From: Candidatus Uhrbacteria bacterium
Lineage (GTDB): Bacteria > Patescibacteriota > Patescibacteriia > SG8-24
Assembly (NCBI GenBank): GCA_016205965.1
Contig: JACQSM010000103.1
Location: 1 to 8,329 of the forward strand
Length of the DNA: 8,329 nt
Reading direction: 5' to 3'
In this document: positions 1-5,655 of the stretch, in pieces
Position numbering within the stretch: position 1 is the first letter of the stretch
Layout: each line of letters starts with the position of its first letter
The notes under the pieces: generated by a model
Databases searched by the model: none
What the model saw: only the letters and a program-made list of their open reading frames with translations
Told to the model about the DNA's origin: nothing
Translations under genes and position numbers: made by a program

Positions 1-1
1 A

Positions 2-7
2 TGTCAA
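2..7 (-). promoter_or_regulatory. Possible -35 box of the next unit, cut by the window edge
   Basis: Minus-strand TTGACA lies 6 nt after the TGA of the ligase-like gene, with the rest of any promoter outside the window. It matches the -35 of the bactofilin promoter and would mark the end of the nusA operon, but a lone hexamer proves little. Confidence 0.3.
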
Positions 8-13
8 GAATCT

Positions 14-1306
14 TCAATCTTCCGTTGATAAAGCCAATCCGGCCGTCAGCCAAAAGAGCAGCTGGCCGAACCATGACGTCCACAGGAAATGGTCGACCAG
101 GCCGGCGGTGAGCAGTGCCGCAATGATGCCGAGAATGGCGGCATTGAGAATCTTTTCCTCTCCGCCGGCGCGAATCGCTTTGAGCAAAGCGGCAATGATG
201 CGAATGCGGAGCAGCAGCCAGGCGATCAGGCCGAGCAAGCCGAGCTCGGCGGCGACCAACAAGGCCTCGTTGTGGGCCGGCTGAAACTGCGACGGGTGGC
301 GGCCGCCCCCGTTAACCGCCTGCACTACTCCCGGCATCTGGCCGACGCCGACGCCAACCAACGGACTGGCGGCGATCAGCGTGCGAGCGTCGTGATACGA
401 CCACAGCCGATCATCGATCGACTGGCGCTCGAGACGCCCGCTGGCGCTGATGCGGGTCAAGAAAACGTCAGGAAAAAAGCCGGCGAAAAGCGCGATGACG
501 ATGGCGACGATGGCCGCCGACCGGAGCAGCAGCTTGGCTTCGATCCGGGCATTCGACGCGAAGAGCGCCGCGCCGATGGCGCACAGCCCGACGAGCAGCG
601 AGAGAACGGCGCCGCGGGAAACCGACACGGCCAGGCCCGCCGCCAAAATCGCCGTCAGGCCGAGCAGGGCGGCGCGCTGACCGCGGCGTTTGGACTGACG
701 CAGCAGGCCGACGATGGCGAGAATGCCGACGGCGGCGAGCAGGCCGAGAATATTCGGGTGGGCCAAGGCGCCATACGCCCGCAACCAGCGGGCGTCGGCG
801 GTTTCGACGACGAAGGCTCCCAGTTCCGAAGGCAGATGGCCGGCGATGCCGAACCATAAACTCGAACCGACCGACTGCGTCAGGAACTGGCCGACGCCCA
901 GGAGCGAATTCACGGCGGCGCCGAAGACCAGGGCGCCGAGCACCGCCGCGCGCGACGGCCGCCAGACGATCATCGCGATCATCACGCCGATGCCGAGCAG
1001 GATGCGATCGCCCGAGAGCAGCGCGTAAGAAACGTCGAGCGACCAGGCGGCCGAGGCGTAAGCCAGCGCCAACAGCGCCAGCGACGCCGGCACCGCCCCG
1101 TTCTTGAACAGCGCCGCCCGGCGATGCCAGGCCTCGATAGCGGTCAGAGCGGCGATCTCGAAGGCCAAAAGTTCGGTCGCGAAAACGCCGAGCGTCCCGA
1201 ATTCGGTCGGCCAGCCGGCGATCGAACCGAACTTCCAGATGTACCTGGTGCCGAGCCAGGCGAAGCCGGCCAGCAAAACGATGAGAGCGTTTACGAAACG
1301 GCGCAT
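14..1306 (-). CDS. O-antigen ligase / Wzy_C-like polytopic membrane protein
   Basis: A 430-aa protein with about 10-12 hydrophobic helices across its length. The Wzy_C (O-antigen ligase/polymerase) domain is recognised from LRAYGALAHPN (175-185), VSVSRGAVLSLLVGL (227-241), DDRLWSYHDARTLIAASPLVGVGVGQMP (298-325) and QPAHNEALLVAAELGLLGL (342-360). The last two form the large extracytoplasmic loop, whose conserved arginine and histidine (His345) are characteristic. Such enzymes join undecaprenyl-linked glycans to acceptors (lipid A core, proteins) or polymerise them; acceptor and glycan cannot be told here. I start at the ATG at 1306; a TTG at 1321 adds five residues and is less likely. The start overlaps the nucleotidyltransferase gene by 16 nt. 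Last visible gene of the nusA operon. Confidence 0.85.
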   Translation of the reverse strand: MRRFVNALIVLLAGFAWLGTRYIWKFGSIAGWPTEFGTLGVFATELLAFEIAALTAIEAWHRRAALFKNGAVPASLALLALAYASAAWSLDVSYALLSGDRILLGIGVMIAMIVWRPSRAAVLGALVFGAAVNSLLGVGQFLTQSVGSSLWFGIAGHLPSELGAFVVETADARWLRAYGALAHPNILGLLAAVGILAIVGLLRQSKRRGQRAALLGLTAILAAGLAVSVSRGAVLSLLVGLCAIGAALFASNARIEAKLLLRSAAIVAIVIALFAGFFPDVFLTRISASGRLERQSIDDRLWSYHDARTLIAASPLVGVGVGQMPGVVQAVNGGGRHPSQFQPAHNEALLVAAELGLLGLIAWLLLRIRIIAALLKAIRAGGEEKILNAAILGIIAALLTAGLVDHFLWTSWFGQLLFWLTAGLALSTED

Positions 1307-2247
1307 ACCGGTTCGGCGCAAAACTCTTTGAGCCTGGCCTGAAAACGACTCTCGAATTCCCGGCGCCGGTCTTTCAGATGAAATTTCAAAATGTCGTCGG
1401 TCAGCACCACCGTGCTGTCGCGGTTCATCGCCGAGCGCAGATCATCCGGCAGCACCGACAGCTGGATGCGCCGGGCAAGCCCCTCGACCCGGCGCAAGAG
1501 GCCGAGTATCGGCGCGATCACGAAGGGCCGCGGCAAAGAACGGCGCCGCCCGACGGAACGGGGCGCCAGCGCGACTTCCGGCGCCAGCCACGCGCGGTTC
1601 GCGGCGACGAAACGGGCATACGTCCTGCCGACCGCATACAGCGGCACGAACGGCACTATCCAATACCGGAGATGGGTGTCGCCTGCCGGCAGCGCCAGCG
1701 GCTCGAGGCATAAGGCGTTCTCGGAGACGAAGAAGCTGACGCACAACGGATCGCCGACGGCCCGTTCCCTCGGCCGGAGGCCGAAAAATTTGAGAACGCC
1801 GACAATGATCAGCCGGGTCGACCAAACCGTGCCGCGGCGGCAGACGATGAACATGTCGATATCGCTGTCCTCGCGGGCATTGGAAAGCGCCAGGCTGTTG
1901 CAGACCGCGACCATCAGCACCGATGGCAAAAATCTCATCAATGAGGCGGCGCGGCCGGCCCTGATGAATTTCCTCTCGGCTATGCGATAACGGCGCAGGC
2001 GAGTCTCGACGATCGCCTCGCGCCCTTTCAAAAAATAAAAACCCCGGCTCTGGCCGACGCGCGGCATGGTGACGGCGGCCAGGATTTCGGCGTACGAAGG
2101 ATCGCCCTCGGCGGCGGCGTCGATGCGATAGCGGAACCGGACGATTTCGGCAAGCGTCAACGGATAGTCAAAAAGGTCGAAGTAAGCCAGCGTGGCGAGC
2201 AGGGAACGCCGGAGAGCCGCGCTTTTGGCAAACATGGCCGGCATCAT
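1291..2247 (-). CDS. Nucleotidyltransferase-fold protein with N-terminal winged-helix-like region
   Basis: A 318-aa protein. Residues about 12-80 look like a winged helix (SLLATLAYFDLFDYPLTLAEIVRFRY, then a GFYFLKGRE wing). At 112-135 is the motif MVAVCNSLALSNAREDSDIDMFIV, close to the pol-beta-type signature h-G-S followed by D-h-D. Asp129 and Asp131 are the metal-binding pair. The usual glycine before the serine is Asn117. The middle part (WSTRLIIVGVLKFFGLRP, DPLCVSFFVSE) and the C-terminal FHLKDRRREFESRF (about 290-303) give it a full domain beyond the catalytic core. I associate this arrangement with Patescibacteria; the substrate is unknown. It overlaps the PRC gene by 4 nt (ATGA) and the ligase-like gene by 16 nt, so these are tightly coupled and may share a surface-glycan role, which is inference. 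Confidence 0.75.
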   Translation of the reverse strand: MMPAMFAKSAALRRSLLATLAYFDLFDYPLTLAEIVRFRYRIDAAAEGDPSYAEILAAVTMPRVGQSRGFYFLKGREAIVETRLRRYRIAERKFIRAGRAASLMRFLPSVLMVAVCNSLALSNAREDSDIDMFIVCRRGTVWSTRLIIVGVLKFFGLRPRERAVGDPLCVSFFVSENALCLEPLALPAGDTHLRYWIVPFVPLYAVGRTYARFVAANRAWLAPEVALAPRSVGRRRSLPRPFVIAPILGLLRRVEGLARRIQLSVLPDDLRSAMNRDSTVVLTDDILKFHLKDRRREFESRFQARLKEFCAEPVCAVS

Positions 2248-2552
2248 TCGATTCTGGCCGACATTCCGGAGATGGCGCCGGCGATGCTCTCGGGAAGCTC
2301 CACGACGGCGCCGGCTTCGACGGTGACGGCGGCGTCGATGACGACCATCTTCTCCTCGTCGAGTGAAACGACCTGGTTCGGATGTATCAGCAGTTCGCCC
2401 GGCAGGAGGCGGGAGATCGTCCGGCCGCGGCGGACGGCGTAGCGCGAGACCGCGTGCGTCGCCGGATCAAAAATGACGGCGGCGATCTTGCCGACCTTTT
2501 CGCCGCTCTTGGTGGAAACCGGGAGGCCGCGAAGTTGGGAGTCGCGGAGCAT
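2244..2552 (-). CDS. PRC-barrel domain protein
   Basis: A 102-aa protein that is essentially one PRC-barrel domain: LRGLPVSTKSGEKVGKIAAVIFDP (8-30), then AVSRYAVRRG (34-43), ELLIHPNQVVSLDEEKMVV (53-71) and a variable end. PRC barrels are small beta-barrels found in the photosynthetic reaction centre H subunit and in RimM; stand-alone versions mostly have unknown roles and are thought to mediate protein contacts. This one is too short to be RimM and has no N-terminal RimM domain. The ATG lies just after a palindrome, with no Shine-Dalgarno (CCTCCTGAATT precedes it). Its TGA overlaps the ATG of the next gene (ATGA), so translation is probably coupled. Confidence 0.85.
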   Translation of the reverse strand: MLRDSQLRGLPVSTKSGEKVGKIAAVIFDPATHAVSRYAVRRGRTISRLLPGELLIHPNQVVSLDEEKMVVIDAAVTVEAGAVVELPESIAGAISGMSARIE

Positions 2553-2558
2553 AATTCA

Positions 2559-2629
2559 GGAGGGCGGCCTAAAGGCCGCCTATCGATCCGAATGACCGAT
2601 TCAGCCGGGCGGCCTAAAGGCCGCCCTCC
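2559..2629. repeat. Paired GGCGGCC palindromes in opposite orientation (BIME-like)
   Basis: Two palindromes about 26 nt apart. The left one has arms 2563-2570 and 2573-2580 (8 bp, centre AA). The right one has arms 2607-2615 and 2618-2626 (9 bp, centre AA). Their outer flanks are mirror images, so GGAGGGCGGCCT (2559-2570) and AGGCCGCCCTCC (2618-2629) form a 12-bp outer inverted repeat identical to the arms at 6788-6813. The unit fills the yidC-PRC gap and reaches into yidC. The architecture matches paired REP sequences in BIMEs; the family is not one I can name. Confidence 0.8.
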
Positions 2630-3336
2630 GCCTTTTTGATCTTACCATTCCTAAGGAAAACCATCTGCTGGGCCACGGCCAAGGCGTTGGTCGTGAGCCA
2701 GTAGAGGGCCAAACCGCCCGGCAGCGACCAGCCGATGAACACCGTCATCACCGGCATCATATAGAGCATCTGCTTGTTCATGACCGCCAGCGTATCCTCG
2801 TCGGCGCTGCCCGGCGTTCCGCGCGGCGGCCGGCTGGTAGCCATCATCTTGGCCTGAAAGTACTGCGTGATGCCCGAAAGCACCGCCAGCAACCCGTTCG
2901 GCACCGCCAGATCGAGGTTCAGGAAATGCGTATCGATGGTGCCGGGATTGGCCACGAAAGGATAGAGCATCTGGAAACCGTCCGACTTCAATCCTTGGAC
3001 CAAGGCTTGATACAGCGCGATGAAGATCGGCAGCTGAACCAGCACCGGCAGGCACGACGACGTCGGCGAGACCTTCTCGGCCGAATACAGGGCCATCAGG
3101 GCCTTGGCGTGTTCTTCTTTATTGCTGCCGTACTTCTTTTTGAGTTCCTCGACTTTCGGCTGCAGATCGGTCAGCGCCTTCTGCGATCTCAAAGCCTTCA
3201 TCGACAGCGGCCAGAGAACCAGCTTGACGACGACGGTCAGCCCGATGATGGCGATACCGATGCTGTGCCCGGGCACCGCGTCGTACAGGAAGACGAGCAA
3301 GTTGAAAATCGGCTGGGTGAAGATGGTCGTGAACAT
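2614..3336 (-). CDS. yidC: YidC/Oxa1-family membrane protein insertase
   Basis: A 240-aa insertase that helps Sec-dependent and Sec-independent proteins enter the membrane. It is the short form without the roughly 300-residue periplasmic domain of proteobacterial YidC. It begins with a first helix region (MFTTIFTQPIFNLLVFLYDAVPG), followed by IGIAIIGLTVVVKLVLWPLS (26-45). The basic amphipathic hairpin RSQKALTDLQPKVEELKKKYG (50-70) is the usual cytoplasmic coiled segment. PTSSCLPVLVQLPIFIALYQAL (91-112) is the family signature. Later helices are about 146-163, 190-203 and 207-227. Lys38 sits where many homologues have the hydrophilic-groove arginine, a conservative change. The C-terminal basic tail is short. 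The final GGL and the TAG stop are encoded by a palindromic repeat. No promoter is obvious before it, so it is read with nusA; rnpA and rpmH are not neighbours. Confidence 0.97.
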   Translation of the reverse strand: MFTTIFTQPIFNLLVFLYDAVPGHSIGIAIIGLTVVVKLVLWPLSMKALRSQKALTDLQPKVEELKKKYGSNKEEHAKALMALYSAEKVSPTSSCLPVLVQLPIFIALYQALVQGLKSDGFQMLYPFVANPGTIDTHFLNLDLAVPNGLLAVLSGITQYFQAKMMATSRPPRGTPGSADEDTLAVMNKQMLYMMPVMTVFIGWSLPGGLALYWLTTNALAVAQQMVFLRNGKIKKAEGGL

Positions 3337-3359
3337 GTGAACAGTGAAAGGTCGAAAGA

Positions 3360-3377
3360 GCGGCCTTAAAACCGCCC
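3360..3377. repeat. Imperfect copy of the GGCGGCC palindrome between nusA and yidC
   Basis: Plus strand GCGGCCTTAAAACCGCCC aligns with the core palindrome GGCGGCCTAAAGGCCGCC but has lost symmetry in the right arm; only GCGG/CCGC still pair across an 8-nt centre. It occupies the 50-nt nusA-yidC gap. It reads as a decayed family member, or chance in a GC-rich gap. Confidence 0.4.
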
Positions 3378-3386
3378 CCGATCGCT

Positions 3387-4619
3387 TTACTCGGCCGGCG
3401 TTTCTGCGGGCGCGGCCGGAGTCGGTTCGGCCGTGGCGCCTTCGATCGGCTGGTCGCCGCCGCCGGCTTCGTTGATGCTCAACTTCCAGCCGGTCAGACG
3501 GGCCGCCAAACGGACGTTCTGGCCGCCGCGGCCGATGGCCAGTGAGAGCTGGTCGTTCGAGACGATGACGTCGGCGGCGCGCTCGTTGTCGCGCAGGCGC
3601 ACGTCGACGACCTTGGCCGGAGCCAGGGCGTTGGCGATGAACTTGGCCGGATCGGCGTCATAAGGGATGATGTCGACTTTTTCGCCGCCGAGTTCGGCGA
3701 TGACCGTCTGGATGCGGGTGCCGCGCTGGCCGATGCAGGAACCGACCGGATCGACGTTCGCCTGGGTCGAAGAGACCGCCACCTTGGCGCGCGAACCGGC
3801 CTCGCGGGCGACGCCCTCGATTTTGACGATGCCGCCGGCGACTTCGGGGATTTCCATGGTGAAGAGCTTGCGGACGATGTCCGGATGGGCGCGCGAAACG
3901 ACCACCTCCGGACCCTTGGTCGTCATGCGGACGGCGGTAATGTAGACCTTGAGGCGGTTGCCGGATTCGTAACGCTCGCCGGCGATCTGTTCGTCCGGCG
4001 GCATCACGGCGGTGACGCGGCCCAGATCGATGAGCACCAGGCGGCCTTCGCGGCGCTGAACGGTGGCGTTGACCAGCTCATGTTCGCGATCCTTGAACTC
4101 GCCGAAGATCTTGTTGCGCTCGGCCTCGCGGAGCTTCTGGGTGATGACCTGCTTGGCGGTCTGGGCGGCCATGCGGCCGAAGGCGGCCGGGACCTCGAGC
4201 TTGGTCTTGATGGTCTCGCCGATCTCGGCGTCATTCTTGAGACCCTCGCGGGCGGCCGTCACCATGACCTCGGTCTTGGGATTGAATTTCTTCTCCGGCG
4301 GGATCGGCAAACCGTCCGGACCGATGACCGGTTCGGCCGGCGGCGCCGGCGGTTCATAACCGCGGCCGCCCGATTTTTCATCTTCGCTCATCTCCGGTTC
4401 CGGCGGCAGTTCCTGGTCCTCGACCACGGTTTTGACGTCGAAGGCTTCGAAATTGCCGGATTCGGGATCGAATACGACTTTGACGTTCTGATCCTTGGTG
4501 CCGAAGTCCTTGCGATAGGCCGCGGCCAGGGCGGCTTCGATCGTTTCGATGACCGCCTCGACGGCGATATTCTTCTCGTCGCAAATCTGCTTGATGGCCT
4601 GCATTATGGGTGACGGCAT
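3387..4619 (-). CDS. nusA: Transcription termination/antitermination factor NusA
   Basis: A 410-aa NusA, the elongation factor that binds RNA polymerase near the RNA exit channel and modulates pausing, hairpin termination and antitermination. The N-terminal polymerase-binding domain starts at PIMQAIKQICDEKN and EAVIETIEAALAAAYRKDFG (21-40). It is interrupted at about 68-112 by a proline/acid-rich insert (PPEPEMSEDEKSGG, PPAPPAEP). The S1 RNA-binding domain spans about 178-245 (VNATVQRREGRLVLIDLG to VVVSRAHP). KH1 carries DPVGSCIGQRGTRIQ (290-304) and KH2 carries SLAIGRGGQNVRLAARL (359-375), both with intact GxxG loops. The C-terminus is a short Ala/Pro/Glu tail with no acidic repeat domains of the E. 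coli type. An in-frame ATG five codons later is possible, but the upstream one fits the family N-terminus. yidC follows after 50 nt; infB, the usual neighbour, is absent. Confidence 0.97.
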   Translation of the reverse strand: MPSPIMQAIKQICDEKNIAVEAVIETIEAALAAAYRKDFGTKDQNVKVVFDPESGNFEAFDVKTVVEDQELPPEPEMSEDEKSGGRGYEPPAPPAEPVIGPDGLPIPPEKKFNPKTEVMVTAAREGLKNDAEIGETIKTKLEVPAAFGRMAAQTAKQVITQKLREAERNKIFGEFKDREHELVNATVQRREGRLVLIDLGRVTAVMPPDEQIAGERYESGNRLKVYITAVRMTTKGPEVVVSRAHPDIVRKLFTMEIPEVAGGIVKIEGVAREAGSRAKVAVSSTQANVDPVGSCIGQRGTRIQTVIAELGGEKVDIIPYDADPAKFIANALAPAKVVDVRLRDNERAADVIVSNDQLSLAIGRGGQNVRLAARLTGWKLSINEAGGGDQPIEGATAEPTPAAPAETPAE

Positions 4620-4628
4620 ACGTTTGAG

Positions 4629-4657
4629 AGTGTAGCAATCGTGGGGAAGCGCGGCAA
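4629..4657 (-). promoter_or_regulatory. nusA operon promoter with extended -10 (leaderless geometry)
   Basis: Minus strand: TTGCCG (4657-4652), a 17-bp spacer ending in TGC, then TACACT (4634-4629). The TG one base before the -10 makes an extended -10 that can offset the weaker hexamer. The ATG is 9 nt after the -10, so the mRNA should start within about 2-3 nt of the initiation codon. Confidence 0.75.
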
Positions 4658-4673
4658 TGCGAATCCCGGGGTT

Positions 4674-4708
4674 AAAAAGAGACCAGCTCCATCAGGAACT
4701 GGTCTTTT
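4674..4708 (-). terminator. Intrinsic terminator between yraN-like gene and nusA
   Basis: Minus strand: AAAA, then GACCAGTTCC-TGAT-GGAGCTGGTC, a 10-bp stem with one T-G wobble and a tetraloop, then TCTTTTT (4680-4674). It should end both the 142-aa/yraN transcript and any RNA from the promoter at 4718-4746. It also shields nusA from upstream read-through. A TTTT on the plus side gives weak function in the other direction. Confidence 0.92.
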
Positions 4709-4717
4709 ATGCCATGA

Positions 4718-4746
4718 ATGATACCGCAAATCGCGGATTTTGGCAA
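4718..4746 (-). promoter_or_regulatory. Promoter pointing straight into the terminator upstream of nusA
   Basis: Minus strand: TTGCCA (4746-4741), a 17-bp spacer, TATCAT (4723-4718). Each hexamer has one mismatch to consensus and spacing is ideal. The predicted start is near 4711. The terminator hairpin begins about 7 nt further on, so most transcripts would be only about 38 nt. Confidence 0.55.
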
Positions 4747-4786
4747 GGGGCGTCGGCCGCGACCGACGTCACAAGGCCACCTTGCC
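4742..4786 (-). other. Nested inverted repeats right after the yraN-like stop
   Basis: Immediately after the TGA, minus-strand GGCAAGG (4786-4780) can pair with CCTTGCC (4748-4742). Inside this, CGTCGG (4768-4763) pairs with CCGACG (4756-4751) over a 6-nt loop. An alternative small hairpin, CAAGG-TGG-CCTTG, competes with the outer stem. The 3' outer arm overlaps the -35 box of the promoter at 4718-4746. No known riboswitch is recognised. Confidence 0.45.
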
Positions 4787-5137
4787 TCAACCCTCCCCCA
4801 CCGCCGCCTTATAGTGGCGTATCCGGGCGGTTCCGCCTCGAATCTCCACGGCGATGACGTCGATGCGATAGGGCAGGTCCCGGCCGCGCAGAAACTCATG
4901 GGCCGCCCGGCGCATCTTTTGCCTCTTTCGAAAAGTTATCGACTCTTCAGGCGGACCGAAAGCGTCGCCGCGCCGCGTTTTGACCTCGATGAAAACGACC
5001 TCGCCGCCATCCATGGCAACGAGGTCGATTTCGCCGGATCGCGTCCGGACCCTGCGGCCGATGACGGACCAGCCCCGGCGCCGGAGATGAAGTTCGGCCG
5101 CGCGCTCGCCCAGGAGTCCGAGAGCGGCGCGGTCCAT
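4787..5137 (-). CDS. YraN/UPF0102 family nuclease-like protein
   Basis: A 116-aa protein of the usual length for the UPF0102 (YraN) family. The family core is plain: GLLGERAAELHLRRRGW (7-23), RTRSGEIDLVAMDG (31-44) and VVFIEVKTRRGDAFG (47-61). Together Glu36, Asp38, Glu51 and Lys53 form the D-(E/Q)-x-K-type site of the restriction-endonuclease-like (Holliday-junction-resolvase-like) fold. The later helix segment ITFRKRQKMRRAAHEFL (67-83) and PYRIDVIAVE (89-98) also match. All acidic/lysine positions appear intact, so nuclease competence is plausible, although the biological role of the family is poorly defined. It follows the 142-aa gene by 6 nt. The only Shine-Dalgarno-like piece is an AAGG 11 nt before the ATG, which is weak. 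Confidence 0.92.
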   Translation of the reverse strand: MDRAALGLLGERAAELHLRRRGWSVIGRRVRTRSGEIDLVAMDGGEVVFIEVKTRRGDAFGPPEESITFRKRQKMRRAAHEFLRGRDLPYRIDVIAVEIRGGTARIRHYKAAVGEG

Positions 5138-5143
5138 ACGTCG

Positions 5144-5572
5144 TTACGCCTTGCGCTGCGGCAAGTACTTTAGAAAGCGCTGACGTTCGGCGATGGCGGC
5201 GCGCTCGCGCGGGTATTCGCGGACCGCATGGACGCCAAGTCGGCACAGGCGGAAGGAAAAATACGCCAGAAGCGGCAGCAGCCACAGGCGCATGCGCAGC
5301 AGCGGCAGCTGTTCGTAGGCGAAGAACAGGAGCAACAGGCCCAGCAGACCGGTGCTGCCGAAGACCGATCCGAAGCGGCGCAGTATCTTGGCCTTGTGCG
5401 GCTCGTGCTTGCGGATGCCGCGGGCCAGCAGCACCAAAACGGCCCAGGCGATCAGGAACCAGGCGAAGAAAGTGAAGATGCTGCCGACCAAAGTCGGGCC
5501 GAGCGGCACCGGGTTCGGGTTGAACCAGTAACGGTAATCGAGGAGGGCCGAATAACCCGCAAGGAATTCCAT
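5144..5572 (-). CDS. Multi-pass membrane protein, unknown function
   Basis: A 142-aa protein with three or so hydrophobic stretches: about 26-51 (LVGSIFTFFAWFLIAWAVLVLLARG), 72-86 (GSTGLLGLLLLFFAY) and 91-110 (LRMRLWLLPLLAYFSFRL). Basic segments lie at 52-67 (RGIRKHEPHKAKILRR) and 118-142. By the positive-inside rule these basic parts are cytoplasmic. An N-terminal YRYWFNPNPVPLG segment precedes helix 1. I do not recognise a characterised family. It is the first gene after a good promoter and should be translated from a leaderless mRNA. The YraN-like gene follows after 6 nt, so they are likely co-expressed, but I see no functional link beyond position. Confidence 0.75.
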   Translation of the reverse strand: MEFLAGYSALLDYRYWFNPNPVPLGPTLVGSIFTFFAWFLIAWAVLVLLARGIRKHEPHKAKILRRFGSVFGSTGLLGLLLLFFAYEQLPLLRMRLWLLPLLAYFSFRLCRLGVHAVREYPRERAAIAERQRFLKYLPQRKA

Positions 5573-5581
5573 AACTCGGGC

Positions 5582-5610
5582 ATTGTAGGAAAGCCGGCAG
5601 CAAAATGCAA
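5582..5610 (-). promoter_or_regulatory. Promoter of the 142-aa membrane protein (leaderless geometry)
   Basis: Minus strand: TTGCAT (5610-5605), a 17-bp spacer, TACAAT (5587-5582). Only 9 nt separate the -10 box from the ATG at 5572, so initiation about 7 nt after the -10 would put the transcript 5' end within about 2 nt of the start codon. Confidence 0.8.
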
Positions 5611-5615
5611 GAACG

Positions 5616-5647
5616 AAAAAACGCGGTGCAAGAACCGCGCTTTTTTT
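5616..5647 (-). terminator. Intrinsic terminator after the methyltransferase
   Basis: Minus strand: an A7 tract, then GCGCGGT-TCTTGC-ACCGCG, a stem of at least 6 GC-rich pairs, then T6 (5621-5616). It begins 9 nt after the methyltransferase stop. A-rich and T-rich flanks on both sides make it potentially bidirectional. The -35 box of the next promoter starts 5 nt after the T tract. Confidence 0.9.
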
Positions 5648-5655
5648 GCCTATCG

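Noticed and set aside
89..859. Long plus-strand open frame opposite the O-antigen-ligase-like gene
   Set aside because: Its protein is low-complexity, rich in Gln/Gly/Ala/Asp/Arg, with no domain, and lies fully antisense to a gene with clear membrane and family motifs. High GC removes stop codons from shadow frames.
1307..1321. TTG start giving five extra residues to the ligase-like protein
   Set aside because: An ATG immediately downstream fits a membrane-protein N-terminus (MRRF then hydrophobic) and shortens the overlap with the preceding gene.
2559..2629. CRISPR-like repeat pair
   Set aside because: Only two units, in opposite orientation, with isolated copies elsewhere and no cas genes; a REP-like palindrome family explains it better.
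2559..2629. Intrinsic terminator after yidC
   Set aside because: The hairpins are stable but no T tract follows on either strand within a few bases, and the downstream gene has no visible promoter, so read-through is more likely.
3885..4613. Plus-strand open frame of 242 codons antisense to nusA
   Set aside because: The translation is a Leu/Asp/Gly-rich mirror of NusA codons with no family features; nusA on the minus strand is unambiguous.
4947..5603. Minus-strand open frame of 218 codons overlapping the 142-aa and yraN-like genes
   Set aside because: Its Arg/Pro/Ala-rich translation is an out-of-frame shadow of two genes with better composition, promoter and spacing.
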